DNA of 32,579 bases. Origin: Candidatus Peregrinibacteria bacterium. GTDB lineage: Bacteria > Patescibacteriota > Gracilibacteria > UBA1369 > LOWO2-01-FULL-3. Below are positions 1-10,800 of the stretch, piece after piece. Numbering within the stretch: the first letter of the stretch is position 1; each line of letters begins with the position of its first letter. The stretch spans positions 1-32,579 of the forward strand of contig WJKE01000037.1 in the NCBI GenBank assembly GCA_014729275.1, read 5' to 3'. A program made the position numbers and the translations under genes. The notes below the pieces were generated by a model. It made no database searches and was not told the DNA's origin. It saw nothing but the letters and a program-made list of their open reading frames with translations.

Positions 1-71
1 AGTATGTTCTCGTACTCCTTAAGAATATTTAGCCATTTCTTTGTGATCATTTTTGAGATAGATTTAGTCAT
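1..71 (-). CDS. 5' end of a minus-strand ORF of unknown product (truncated by window start)
   Basis: Reverse complement from position 71 reads MTKSISKMITKKWLNILKEYENI... with no stop to the window edge; absent from the ORF track because it is truncated. Confidence 0.4.
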   Translation of the reverse strand, partial: MTKSISKMITKKWLNILKEYENI

Positions 72-151
72 GGTGACAGGGTTAGATTTTATACATTTAT
101 ATTCTAATCCTGTTACCTAAACCTTGTCTAAACACATGCGCAGAAAAATCC

Positions 152-601
152 TTAAGATAGCTTCTTCTCCATTAATACATACGGGAATGAAATTTTGCCT
201 CGGCCGGCGGCATCTTCCTTTACCTTTTTGTATCCCATTTTTTCGTAGAATTTTTCCGGGCCGTAATAAGATTTTGTGATTACCTTATCCAGCCCCTGTG
301 CCCTGGCTTCATCTTCAAGAGCATTCAATAAAGACTTACCACAGCCCTTACAATGAAACTTGGGATCAATATATAATCCACGAATTTCGCTATCCATAAG
401 CATCCCAACTCCCCTAATTTGCCCCTTGTCCTCAAATACCAAAGCAAAATACCTGGGATACTCCTTCTCTATATATTCAGGCGTATACTTACTTACCAAA
501 AACTCCACCTGATCCGAATTAAATTCAGGCATGATTCTTTGACAAGCATTCATTATCCTTGAGCACTCTTTGGCGTCTGATTTGTGAAACTTTCTAATCA
601 T
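152..601 (-). CDS. GNAT-family N-acetyltransferase
   Basis: Track ORF 152..664. Likely real start is the internal Met at 601 (MIRKFHKSDAKECSRIM...). GNAT pattern: ...IRGLYIDPKFHCKGCGKSLLNALEDEARAQGLDKVITKSYYGPEKFYEKMGYKKV. Confidence 0.85.
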   Translation of the reverse strand: MIRKFHKSDAKECSRIMNACQRIMPEFNSDQVEFLVSKYTPEYIEKEYPRYFALVFEDKGQIRGVGMLMDSEIRGLYIDPKFHCKGCGKSLLNALEDEARAQGLDKVITKSYYGPEKFYEKMGYKKVKEDAAGRGKISFPYVLMEKKLS

Positions 602-665
602 AATACGTTTGACAACTTCACCCTTTAATAGTATTGTATCATCTTTAATAAAATAAATCCACACT

Positions 666-1610
666 ATGAATAATCCTAAACCGACTTCTCTAGATACAAT
701 GAAAGGCCATGGAAAATGCCATGATGGTCAACTATGCTCGTACCACGAGGGAAAAGTTAATAACTCTGTTTGCCCATCTCCGGAGGTTTATGGTGTAAAC
801 CACTTGGAACAAATTTCAATAATGCTGAATGAGCAGGATACAGAAGATATTTCAGTCGAGGAGTTAATGGAGGATTCGCTTAAACTTGTAGATGAATACT
901 GGAAAAACAACAAGCATGATTTAAAAACTAACGATATCGCTAACCATAGAGCTGAATACAATGAAGCCCAGAAAGACGGCCGATATCTTGCAGGGGGATG
1001 GATGGCTTCGCCCCAACAATTCTCGCAACTGTTTACAGCTATGTGGGTGCTGAACGCAAAAGGCCAACTTGACTCTAATTCGGAAGTTTTGAGACTGGGA
1101 ACAGCTTCCGGTGCTCATAGCCAGCAGCTTAATGGCGTTTTTCCTATAATTGATCCAAATCTTAATCCCGCGCTTAGCATAATGGATATGTGTGATGCTC
1201 CTTTAAAAGATTCTGAACATGTTACCGATAAACTTATATGTGGAGATATTGTTTCCGGTATGCGTGAGGCGGTTAACGAAGCGTCGATGGATATTGTTAC
1301 CGGACACGTTATAACCAGTTTTATCCCGGCAAAAGGGTCTGAGGAAGCCAGGGATCACGAAAAATCTTTGGCTGCAAAGCTTAAACTTTTTAGTAATGCC
1401 CGGCACGTACTAAAATTAGGAGGATGCATGTGTATGTGTATAGGTACATCCCCTAATGATCCAAGGAGATTCAATAATAAAGACGAAATTGTTAAAGTTA
1501 TTGAAGATGCAGGTTTTAGAGATATTACTATTGTAGAAACTACTGATCCTTTAGATTTTAGTGATGGCAATTATGATCCGGGAAATTTTGTGGTAGTGGC
1601 GTTTAAATAG
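666..1610 (+). CDS. Divergent SAM-dependent methyltransferase-like protein with N-terminal Cys/His cluster
   Basis: 314 aa. Class I MTase-like order: SEVLRLGTASGAHSQQL, then MDIVTGHVITSFIP, then NARHVLKLGGCMCMCIG, then GFRDITIVET. N-terminal CHDGQLCSYHEGKVNNSVC. Motif I is atypical. Confidence 0.5.
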   Translation: MNNPKPTSLDTMKGHGKCHDGQLCSYHEGKVNNSVCPSPEVYGVNHLEQISIMLNEQDTEDISVEELMEDSLKLVDEYWKNNKHDLKTNDIANHRAEYNEAQKDGRYLAGGWMASPQQFSQLFTAMWVLNAKGQLDSNSEVLRLGTASGAHSQQLNGVFPIIDPNLNPALSIMDMCDAPLKDSEHVTDKLICGDIVSGMREAVNEASMDIVTGHVITSFIPAKGSEEARDHEKSLAAKLKLFSNARHVLKLGGCMCMCIGTSPNDPRRFNNKDEIVKVIEDAGFRDITIVETTDPLDFSDGNYDPGNFVVVAFK

Positions 1611-1755
1611 AATCTTCTGCGCTGAATTGCTTTTATACGAACAAAACTTCTGATAAGAACTCCGCAATATATAACCCGGGGATTTTTTTTGGTAATATCC
1701 CTGCTTAAACAACTGTTTAAAATACTGTCAATTTAAAAGGATTTTTTTGCGTGCA

Positions 1756-1790
1756 AAAAACTTAAGTTTTTGGCTTACATTTGCTATATT
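1756..1790 (+). promoter_or_regulatory. Candidate promoter/operator of the giant gene: 16-bp palindrome plus extended -10-like element
   Basis: Perfect palindrome AAAAACTTAAGTTTTT (1756-1771), then TGCTATATT (1782-1790), about 35 bp before the ATG at 1826. Confidence 0.35.
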
Positions 1791-1825
1791 TTTAAATTGG
1801 AAGGTTAGTTTTTCCCTCACCAACT

Positions 1826-4800
1826 ATGCAATTAAAAAATGGCTTTATACAGCGAAGAATCGTCACTCCTTTTATACTTTTTGTATTGTTGTTTACCCAG
1901 ATCCTCCCTTTTCCGGTTGCTCATGCCTTAAGTTTTAATTTTTCTGAAACTGCAAGTGCCCAGAGCCGGGACTTAAATGAAGTTTATGATTTGGTCACGC
2001 TAGTTGTGGATACTGATCTTGAAAGTGATTCTACTAACTATGCCGGGTTTAGAGCACTTTATCCTTCCCTAAATGCTGATACATTAAGCGATAGAGTTAT
2101 TAGATATGCGGAGGATATTAGCGAAAATTATGATTACACTGATACAAAAATTCTTTTTTATAATAGCAATACCGATACACCGCAGGACCTTGCAAGTGCG
2201 CTTGAAAACTTGTACTTAAATGGTGAGGGCAGCAGAAACAATCGTTTAAGCGGCGTTGTTTTGATTGGCGATATACCTCTTCCAGTAGTAAACAAAAACG
2301 GAAACACCTTTGTAAGCCTTTTTCCTTATACTGATTTTAGGGATAAAGCATATATTTATAATTCTGAAACAATCAGTTTTGAGCAAAATCCTTCAAATGT
2401 CCTTCCCCTGCCTGAAATTTGGCATGGGATTATGCGTGCGCCCTCAAATACAACTGAGGGCAGGAATGAACTTGCTGAATTTTTTGATAAAAATCATCTC
2501 TACTATCAGGGTGAAGAAGAATTTACGGAAAGCGATAAGCGAATTTTCTTTGGCGACCTAAAAACCGAAGAGGAATCTATGAACAGCGACATCTACTCTC
2601 GTTACCTGGATTATCTTAATGCTGCGGAGGACTTAGCTTATTTCCGATACAATAAATATTGGGCTAAGCAACTTAATGCAGACACAGTGAGTGATTTGGA
2701 TATTGATCCACCAACTCCAGAAGGGGCGAGCGTGCTTGAGTCTATTCAGTCTGATGATTTTTTGGGAAATGTGCCTGACATCTACACAAAGCAAATGATT
2801 GATAATGCGCTTCTTCCCTATTATTCGGTATTTACAAAATATCTTTCAAACCTAAATGACTGGACCGAAAATACGGGGCGATACTCTTTAAGCGAGGCTG
2901 ATAATGTGCCGGCACTGATTTCGATGAAAGATGAATACGCCCGTTACTATCTAAAAGAAGTTAATAATGCAATTGAGGCTGCTACTAATGATATTGTTGA
3001 TCGAATTCAGCAACCGCTTCCAATACTTGAGTACTCTGAATTGAGCGGTTCTTTTGGGAATGGAACTCAGTTTAATAAAAGTGTTTCACTTGATAGCACT
3101 CTTCCTTTTGTGCCTTCGACCCTGGGCGCGACAGTTAATAAAATTCTTTTTAGATTCAATTATTATAATGAGGTTAGCGATAAGCTATATATAAAAGGCG
3201 TGGACGCGGATATTTTGGAGAGCCCAAAGCAATGCAGTACTTATTTGGGTTCAACTAAAGACGAATATTTTGATGCGGATGGCAATTATAATCCCCTGGC
3301 TATAAGTCAGGGACTTTATTCGGTTTTGACAAATTCTGTTCGGCAGAATGATTCGTCTACAGCTATTCCGGTTCATACTGTTGGAGTGAATACCCGCCTG
3401 ATTTCTGCGACTGAGGCGCAGGCTTTGGCTGGCGTTAATGAGTCCGGGGCTTTGGTTGAAGCTAATAATGAATATGGAATACCGGCTTTTTATCCTAACC
3501 CAATAAGTACGGCTTCGAATAAATATAATAATGTGATGGCGGACCGATTGCAGGAGGGCGATTTAATAGTTTCCGTTAATGGAAACGAAATTGGTGCTCT
3601 TCTCAGCTTTGATCAGGCAATTGAAAAAGCTTATAAGGATGCGGTTACTCTGCTCTCGGCTGCGGATGATAAAGATAGCGACACCATGAATTCCTTCCCT
3701 TATGAATATATTCATTATGCGCCAAAAGGGCTTATGGGAGGTAAGCCAAAAGTTATTGCGGGTAATGTGGGAATTGAGTTTTATAGAAATGGTGTTAAGC
3801 AGGAAACCAATTTTGAATTTAGTGTGAATCGGGATGGACTTACTACCGATCAGGATCCGCAAGGGTCTCCTGAAATTTATATTTTGTTCTCGAGGGTGGG
3901 CTTTCCGGCTACTTTCAATTTTAATAATTATGATTTTGATAGAGATACGGAAGGAGCTATGTTTACGCTTTATGACACTCGTGAAAATCGTGATGATGTA
4001 GATAACTTTAACGGCTATAACCGCGATGGCTACGATAATTCTGCGGGTTGTACTGTAACAAACACTCAATCTGAGGAAGATAGATGTTTTGAAATGCTTG
4101 CCAGTATGCCGGTTCTTGATCCTGCCGGGAGTATGGCGCCGGTAACTTCTACAGATGGTTCTGTGGATTTTGATTTTCCGGAAGGCTACGCGTTTGAAGA
4201 TATTGATGAAGTTTATTTTGATTCATGCTACGCAGGCCTTCCATCACTTGATGCTGATAGCAACCAATATTCAAATTATCTTTATAGTCTTGATCCTTCC
4301 ACTCTTGCCCCTTTCTTCCCTGTTTATAATGAAGATATTTATGCACAAAAGTTAAAGGATATTGGAATCTTCATAGCAGATGCGGATAAGGCTACTCACA
4401 CGGATGAAGCTTCTAATATAGATATGAGTATTGATGCGTCTCAAATAATTTTGAATGATATTGGACCAGCTGTAAGCTTAAAAGAGTTTTCTGATAGATA
4501 TGGTCTTTTTGATGGAATTGATAATGATGGTGATGGCATTGTTGAGAATGATCTTGATGAAGCGAATCCCATATACGGAATACCTTCCTCAAATATTCCA
4601 CAAATTGGGCGCAAACTTTTATCTTACGAATATAAATTTATCCTTCCAAAAGAACTTAAGGGCTACTCAAACGGCGATTTTAGCGAAACTTACAATTATG
4701 ATTTTGATTTGATTCTGGATGTTAAACCAATCCCTTATAAGGATACGGAAATTTCGAGTAAGATTCTTCATAATGAGCCAACAAATCATACTATTACTCA

Positions 4801-7800
4801 GCAGATTTTATCTATGTCTGCCTTTAGCTTGCCGATTGATAATCCGCGCTATGTTGCTTTTCAAACTGAGCCGGCGAACCCTAATCGTCCCGGAGAAATT
4901 GAAAAAATCATCTACCCAAATACATTTGATTCACCTGGGTTTGCGCAATTAGAGGCTGACCTTTATTCCCTAGCGAATCGCATTGCGGTTATGCCGGGGG
5001 CTTACAAAATATTTGGCGAGAATGCGAATAAAACCGATTACTCTTTAACAGAAATTAGCGAAGAGATTGCGTCTGAGTATCTGCTGCCTGTGGTTCGGGG
5101 GCAGGCTGATATGAAAGCTGCGAATGGAAGTTTGAAAACTGCGACTACTGAGAAAATTATTGATGCTATAAGTTGGAATAGCTCTAATATAGATGAAAAA
5201 CACGAGTATGTGCTGAAACATTTTTTGAATTCTGAGGAAGACGCTTTTATCAATGAATCAAATGGGTACGAAGCTGCGTATCTTGTGTTTAACGGCAATG
5301 ATGATTATTTTGATCTGAATTTTAATAAAGATATTCCGGAGGAAAGCGGAAATGCGTTTGATCCTTTAACTATTGTGAGTGAGGAAGCTGTCGATGGTGA
5401 AGCTGTCGATGGTGATGCTGTCGATGGTGATGAGCCTGATTCACAAGAGGACAGCGGTGTGTCGTATGTGGGCTCGCAAGAGTATGAATTTGTTTGGTTG
5501 GACCAGTTTATGGCGGAGGCGGGTGAATTTGTGGATGGATTTACGACCATTCCCGAGTTTGAGAATTCTTGTGGATATGTTGATTTACAGTCTGGAGATA
5601 ATGCTGCTATTGAAACTCCGGATGAGGTTTTGCTTAATCAGACTGTGGGAAGTTTAAGTTTGTCCGCGGATAAGACTTTTGTTTCTACAGGTGGAAGTGA
5701 AATTTTAGTAAGGGTTGAATCGTTTGATGAGAACCAGTCGCCTATTGCTGATTCTGGGGGCGAGCTTATTGAGCTAAAGATTGACTCCGGGGCTGACACC
5801 CTTCAATTTATTGATAGTTCGTCTAAGGCTTTAATAGATGGCACTACTACTTTTGAATTAATTTCTACTGAAAATAGTGGCGAGGCTACTTTGTATGCTG
5901 AAAATTTGGAAGGTGTGAAGAGTAATTCAATAACTATAAGCACTTCGGATAATTTTGGGCAGATTAGAACTTTTTCTTATTATGTTGCTGATGATTTTAC
6001 AGAAGAATTTGAGGAGATAAATGAGATTTTTGGTTTTGATGAAGATGAGGCGGAAGATGTTTCTTCTGAGGAAAGCGGTGCTGAAGCGGATGACATGACT
6101 GATGAGGAAATAATTGAGGAAGTTTTCGATACAGCTGTGGATGAAGGGCTTTTTGATGAAGGAGATGAGGGTGAAGGTGCTGGGCTCGGTGACGCTGGTG
6201 AGGGTGAAGGTGAGGGCGAGGATGATAGTGCAAAAGATATTACTGAACTTATACTAATACAAGATTTGAGCGATGTTGATGAGGTTACTGTGGATATTTT
6301 GGATGATCTATTATTGTATGGAGTGAACGGCTACAGAGTTTTGACTGATGAGGAACTTGATCTGGCACTTAACTCCGGCTTGGCTTTTTCAGTTGAAACC
6401 GGTGTGGAAGCAAGTGATTCAGGAGATGCCGAAGACCGCGTTAATCAGAATATTTACACTTATGATGGCGCAGGTAATGTAGTTCTTCTTACTTCAAGAA
6501 GAGTAAGCGAGGAGGAACTTATTGAAATTGAAGAGGAAACAAAAGAGAAAATCCTGAGGGATAAGGAAGAAGAGTTAGAGGAAATTATTGAAAGTGAAGA
6601 TGAGCAAGGTGCTGAGGATGCCGAGGAGGCTGAGGATGGTGCGTCGACAGATGATGCTAGCTCCAGCTGGCAGGATTACTATCTTAATAAAGAATATTAC
6701 AATAAATATCTGGAATCTTCTGACATGATGAGCAATGGCAACCGAATGTATGCCGAGATTATGTCTGACAGAATGCTTGCGCTTATCCCTGATAGCGAAA
6801 ATCCTTTTATTGATGCGGAGACTAATCCCGATAGTATTTATGTAATCGAGGAAACTGATGAAATTATTGCTGATGGAGAATCTTTAATGAAAATTAGTCT
6901 TCAGCTTTTTGATGAAAATGGGAATCCTGATCAAAGGGATGGGCTTCAGGTTAGGTTTTCGGTATCTGATCCAAGCAAGGCTCAATATGTGATTTTTGAG
7001 AATGGGAATATTGCCGAAACTCAAGATGGAGAAGCTGTTGTGTATATAAGAGCCGGCACTAAGGCAACAAATGTAACTATAAATGCAGAGGTTATTGGAG
7101 GCGGGTATCCAATAATTTCTCAAGAAATATATTTAATGCCCGGTGAACCAGCTGAAATTGAAATTGAGGCGGATTCCACTGTGCTTGTTGCTAATAACCA
7201 GTCGAAAACCACTCTATCTTTCACAATGAAGGATCAGTACGGCAATATTGCAGAGAATTCTTTTAATCAATTGGCAATCTTTTTGGATGAAGGTGTTCAC
7301 GCATCTCCATCTGCGGACATTAATACTTCCCTGCTGGGCACTCAGATAGGAACTTTTAATGGTAAGGCGGATCTGGAAATTTTTGCTGAGGATAAGGAGG
7401 CTTCGATAAATATTTTTGCAGTAGTGCTTGATTATGAGCTTGAAAGAAAAATGAATGAAGTGGGGAGCGATACTCATCTGATTGATTTTACAGAATTTAC
7501 AAGGAGTTCGATTAAAATAGATATTATTGATGAAGAGGATTTAACACTCAAACTTACTAATCTTGATGGACGAATTAGGTCTGAGCTTCTTTATAAAGGT
7601 GCGCGTTTAACTAATTATAGCGGACCAATTGAATTTATTAGTGAGGATGATAATTTGCTGCGTTTCATTGATAGCCAGGGACGGCAGGTTAAGAGCCTTG
7701 AGAAAAATATGAATGAGGGATATTTGTCTGAATCTAATGCGCGTACTGCGCCTGTTAATCGGGCTGGTGAGGCAAGAGTAACTGTACGAGTTCCCGGATT

Positions 7801-10800
7801 TATTAATGAAATGATTTTTATAAATATACCTCCGGGTGAAGCCAGCCAAATTGAGCTTAGTGCCAGCGATTCAATTATTTATAGCGATTCTGAAGTTAGT
7901 ATTGAAGCTGTTTTAAAAGATGAGTTTGGCAATACTGTGAGCACTGACGACTCTTCAATAATATTGTTTGATCCAAGCAGCGCCACTGAGGATCTGGTGG
8001 AATTTACAAGCGCGCAATCTGTGAAAGTGAATGATGGAAAATCTGTTATTGCTCTTAAAGGCACAGGCTTAAGCGGCAAATTAAATTTAACTGCCAGCTC
8101 CGATAATATTCCTGATGCTACGATTTCTTTGGATATTAAAAAGCGAATGAATTCTGAGGATGTTGAGGAAATTTCTCCGAGTGCGCTTTATGTATCGCTT
8201 CTTGGAGGGGCGTTTGGAAATACTCTAATAGAAAATAATCTGGCTCAGAGCTTTTTAAATAATGGCAAAGCACAGGCGGTTTCGTCTTTTAGTGCTTATG
8301 ACACCGGTTCAAAAATTCTAATGAACATGGATGGGCATGGGGTAATAAATTACCTGGCTGATGAACTTAGTATTGAAGTAAGCAGTTTTGGAGATTTCCC
8401 AATGTTGAATATAAAAAATGGCAATACCGGGGATAATGTTGCAGACATAGTTATCTCTTTGGATTATGGAAATCTTACTTTGCTGGAAGATGATGATGAA
8501 ATTGAGGATGGTGGAATATATGTGAAAAAAGTTTCGGATACAGATTCTTCAATTAGTGCAAGAAAGCAGGGCGATGAAATTATTTTTGAGAAGAATGAAG
8601 AAAACTTATTTGTTGTTTCGGATAAGGGCTTAATTACTTTGAATGATTCGAGTTTGGAGCTTGATGTTATTAGAGAGGACGATAACATATTTTATAACGA
8701 CTTTTCTCTTGTTGTTCGGGATAGAGGTGAAATTCTTGCATTGATTACTTTTAAAGCTGAAGAGAGTGACCTTGGGGTGGATAATGGTTTTATTGTTGTG
8801 AATGAGTCCGGCAATTATGACATAGTGCCATCTTTGAGTAGGACTTCGAGTAATGAAGCTTTTGGTTTTAAGATTTTGGATAATGAAAATGATATTGAGG
8901 AAATCCACTCCCCTTCAATTGATTATCAATCTGGTTACGGTTTTGAGGGTAATAATAAGCATATGTTGTTTTTTGCAGCTGGAAATTCAGTTGGAGAATC
9001 TAATAAGCCGTATGCTTCCGAAGCAATGGTGATTTTTGGTGATCCAATGGTAAGGCTTGAAGTTGAGGGAATTGTGGGGCTTGTTAGCGGTCTAAGTGGG
9101 TTTACCAAGGATGTTGGAAAGCCTATTTTCTTTGGACCTGAGCCAATTGATTACATGGTTAAACTGGATTTTAATAATGATGGTGGTGAGGATTTACTTC
9201 TTATTTATGAAGATGGTCTTGTTCGCCTGCTTGAAAATGAGCTTGGTAATTCAAAGTATTATGATAAGGGATATATTCTAAAAATTGTTAATAAAGTTCT
9301 TTCTGCAAGTCGTATTGATTTTAATGGGGATGGATTTGATGATCTTTTAATTGGAACTGACGAGCCTTGTGCAGGCGGCGAAAAACCTATTAGTTTGTTT
9401 ATTAATACGAACGGTAGTTTTGAAAGGGAATCTTTTAATCCGGATGTTACCGGCCAGGTTTATGAAATGAAATCTACAGATTTGAATCTGGACTCTTGTG
9501 AAGATTTGGTAACTTCCGATTCTGCCAGCGACATAAGGATGTTTTATAATCAGGTGAATGATGGAGTTTGTCAGGGTGTTTCTGAAAATTTTGCGGACTC
9601 ATGGAATTTTGGTTTGAATATTGATTCTACAGTAAATGCTTCTGAGAGTTTGTTTGTTAATTATTCGGGGATGGACAGCAGTAATGCTTCTGTTGTTATG
9701 GATTTTATGCTGCCTGACACTGATTTACCTCAAGATGATGAATCTGTTCAGGATGCAGCAGATTTTCAGGAGAGCCTATTTAATAATCCTAATATCGCAA
9801 ATTTAACTGCTCCTGCTCAAACAGTTAAAAAGAATTTCTCTTTTATAAATATTAAAGAATCTTCTGCTTTGGAAATGAGTTCAAGAATGGCAAATGATAT
9901 TAATGGAAGCACAATTGAAGCTGGGGATACTATTGAATACACAATTGTTCTAAGAAATACATCTTCATCTTCGATTAATGATTTAAAACTAAGCGACCTG
10001 ACTCCTCCTACAATGACATTGCTTGAAAGTAGTGTTAAATGTTTGGATCAGGTTTGTAACGATAATTTTGAGTGGCTTGATAGTGGGATGGGATTAAGGT
10101 CAAAAGTGCTTAGTGGAATTTCTGTTCCGGCAAATGGAATTAGGACTATCCTTTATCAAATGACGATTAATGAGGTTCCAAAAATAAATTTTGATTTGGG
10201 AACCAATTTTGATGCTTACCCTGCTGCGGATGATCCTTATCCGGATGTTTTGGTTAAGAGAGAAGTTAATCCTGATGGCGTGATTCAATATATTTATTCT
10301 TTAAATCGCCTTTTAGATAACGGGATAACAGATTATTCGAATGAGCTTTGGACAGTTGAACCGAGTGATACTGCGGCCTTAAGCGAGGAGCTAGATATTT
10401 TTGATGCAAATGCAAGTGATAGTGAAATTCAGGAAGAATTGCAAAATCTTATAAATCAACAAAATCAGGATAGTAATTTTGATGGGCTTCCAGATACATG
10501 GGGGAATTCGAGTGGAGCTACTTTTACTGAAGCAGCTGACCAAATTGCAAATGCAATTCAAAGCGCGACTTCGTTACTAAGATGTGGTGGCGGAGGTTGC
10601 TTCCCTATTCCTTATAATTATGCATTCTTTGCTCCTGATGGGGCTACGCCGGGTATTGCTGCGTTTGCTGCGGGAACTCCAAACTTTCCTTTCTTCTCTT
10701 TCTTGTATCCTTCTTCGGCTCCTTCAACATTTAGGCTTTATGTTTCCCCTACTTTAACGGGTGGACTTGGTACAGCGGTTTGTGCCGGGCCTTCTGTGGG

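Noticed and set aside
1747-1938. 63-aa ORF overlapping the giant gene's start
   Set aside because: Overlaps the giant's signal peptide in another frame; no motif and starts within the candidate promoter region.
3563-4069. 168-aa minus-strand ORF antisense to the giant gene (and similar ORFs at 5997-6233, 8464-8908, 12821-13021)
   Set aside because: Compositionally odd (e.g. MHYHPRPHLHPHQRHRAQHLHPHLL is the antisense of the acidic E/G tract); the long sense ORF has coherent domains throughout.
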